From an uncultured Sphingobium sp. (GTDB taxonomy: Bacteria; Pseudomonadota; Alphaproteobacteria; Sphingomonadales; Sphingomonadaceae), in NCBI GenBank assembly GCA_913773715.1, contig CAJYHD010000844.1, positions 1-6,103 on the forward strand: a stretch of DNA of 6,103 nt, given 5' to 3'. Below, one piece after another: positions 5,300-6,103 of this stretch. A program made the translations under genes and the position numbers. Under the pieces are notes generated by a model, which saw nothing but the letters and a program-made list of their open reading frames with translations, made no database searches and was not told the DNA's origin. The stretch's first letter is position 1. Every line of letters begins with the position of its first letter.

Positions 5300-6103
5300 A
5301 TGCGGATCGTCGATGTCTGCGCCTTCTACGCACCGCAGGGCGGCGGGGTGAAGACCTATGTCGAACGCAAGCTGCGCGCGGGCGCGGCGGCGGGGCATGA
5401 GGTCATCATCCTCGCGCCCGCCAGCGACGAGGCCGTGGTGGAGCAGGGCGGCGGGCGCATCGTCAACCTGCCCGCGCGCCGCTTCCCGCTCGATCGGCGC
5501 TATCATTATTTCAACGACGAAGCGTCGCTACACGCGATGCTCGACCAGCTTCAGCCCGATCTGGTGGAGGCATCGTCACCGTGGAGCAGTGCGGCGATGG
5601 TCGCGCGCTGGCCGGGTGCCGCGCCGCGTGCGCTCGTCATGCACGCCGATCCGCTGTCGGCCTATGCCTATCGCTGGTTCGGATCGGTCGCGCCGCGCCA
5701 GATGATCGATCGCGGCTTCGACTGGTATTGGCGGCATCTGCGGCGACTGGATCAGGGGTTCGACCTGATCGTCAGCGCCAGCGACAGCCTCACCGGACGC
5801 ATGCGCGCAGGTGGCCTCACCCGGATCGAGACCATGCCGATGGGGGTGGAACCGGGCATCTTCACACCCGCCCGGCGCAACCCGACGTTGCGTGCGCGGC
5901 TGCTGGAACGCTGCGGATTGCCGGAGGACGCGACCCTGTTGCTTGGTGTAGGTCGCCACGCGCCAGAAAAGCGCTGGCCGCAGGTGATCGAGGCAGTGAC
6001 GTCGGCGGGCTTCCGCCAACCGGTCGGCCTCGTCCTTGTCGGCGATGGCCGGGACCGGGCGCGGGTGCAGCGGGCAGCGATGAACAATCCCCACATCCAT
6101 CTG
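5300..6103 (+). CDS. glycosyltransferase, family 4 (group 1), N-terminal part (3' end outside window)
   Basis: The frame stays open from ATG 5300 to the window edge, giving the first 268 residues of what would normally be a protein of about 370-400 residues. It begins MRIVDVCAFYAPQGGGVKTYVERKL, the typical GT4 opening with a glycine-rich acceptor-side loop (G14-G16, then VKTY). A VMHADP segment (113-118) suits the central N-domain histidine. The interdomain MPMGVEPGIFTPARR (179-193) is a hallmark of the family. The donor domain starts with GVGRHAPEKRWPQVIEA (216-232), with R219 and K224 as the expected phosphate-contacting pair, then LVLVGDG (244-250). The E-x7-E motif lies beyond the window. 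GGAG (5287-5290) nine bases upstream is a fair ribosome binding site. It differs clearly from the first glycosyltransferase, so it probably adds a different sugar or linkage. It is co-directional with and 3 bp behind the DUF2141-type gene. Confidence 0.9.
   Translation, partial: MRIVDVCAFYAPQGGGVKTYVERKLRAGAAAGHEVIILAPASDEAVVEQGGGRIVNLPARRFPLDRRYHYFNDEASLHAMLDQLQPDLVEASSPWSSAAMVARWPGAAPRALVMHADPLSAYAYRWFGSVAPRQMIDRGFDWYWRHLRRLDQGFDLIVSASDSLTGRMRAGGLTRIETMPMGVEPGIFTPARRNPTLRARLLERCGLPEDATLLLGVGRHAPEKRWPQVIEAVTSAGFRQPVGLVLVGDGRDRARVQRAAMNNPHIHL

Overview
The window is GC-rich and reads as a chromosomal segment of an alphaproteobacterium, most likely a sphingomonad. This rests on the codon bias, a TonB-dependent receptor next to a secreted endonuclease/exonuclease/phosphatase-type hydrolase, and the style of the envelope-glycan genes. 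The assignment is an inference from composition and gene content; there is no rRNA or marker gene to confirm it.

Layout. Bases 1-705 (+) hold the C-terminal 234 residues of a TonB-dependent outer-membrane receptor cut by the window edge. Bases 653-1738 (-) encode a secreted hydrolase of the DNase I / sphingomyelinase-like superfamily. Its 3' end overlaps the receptor's 3' end tail-to-tail by 53 bp. Bases 1739-1898 are a divergent intergenic region with an A/T tract and weak promoter-like elements for both directions.

From 1899 to the end lies a tightly packed, co-directional run of five genes: a polysaccharide deacetylase-like protein (1899-2648), a family-4-type glycosyltransferase (2656-3840), a multi-pass membrane protein resembling flippase-like / LPG-synthase membrane regions (3849-4799), a small exported DUF2141-type protein (4796-5296) and a second family-4-type glycosyltransferase (5300 to past the window end). 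Gaps are 7 bp, 8 bp, a 4-bp ATGA overlap and 3 bp, so this is almost certainly one operon.

Taken together the operon looks like part of a pathway that builds, trims and possibly translocates an envelope glycan or glycolipid: two sugar transferases, a deacetylase without a signal peptide, a polytopic membrane protein and a small exported protein. The product cannot be named from sequence alone. No RNA gene, insertion sequence, CRISPR array or clear Rho-independent terminator was seen.
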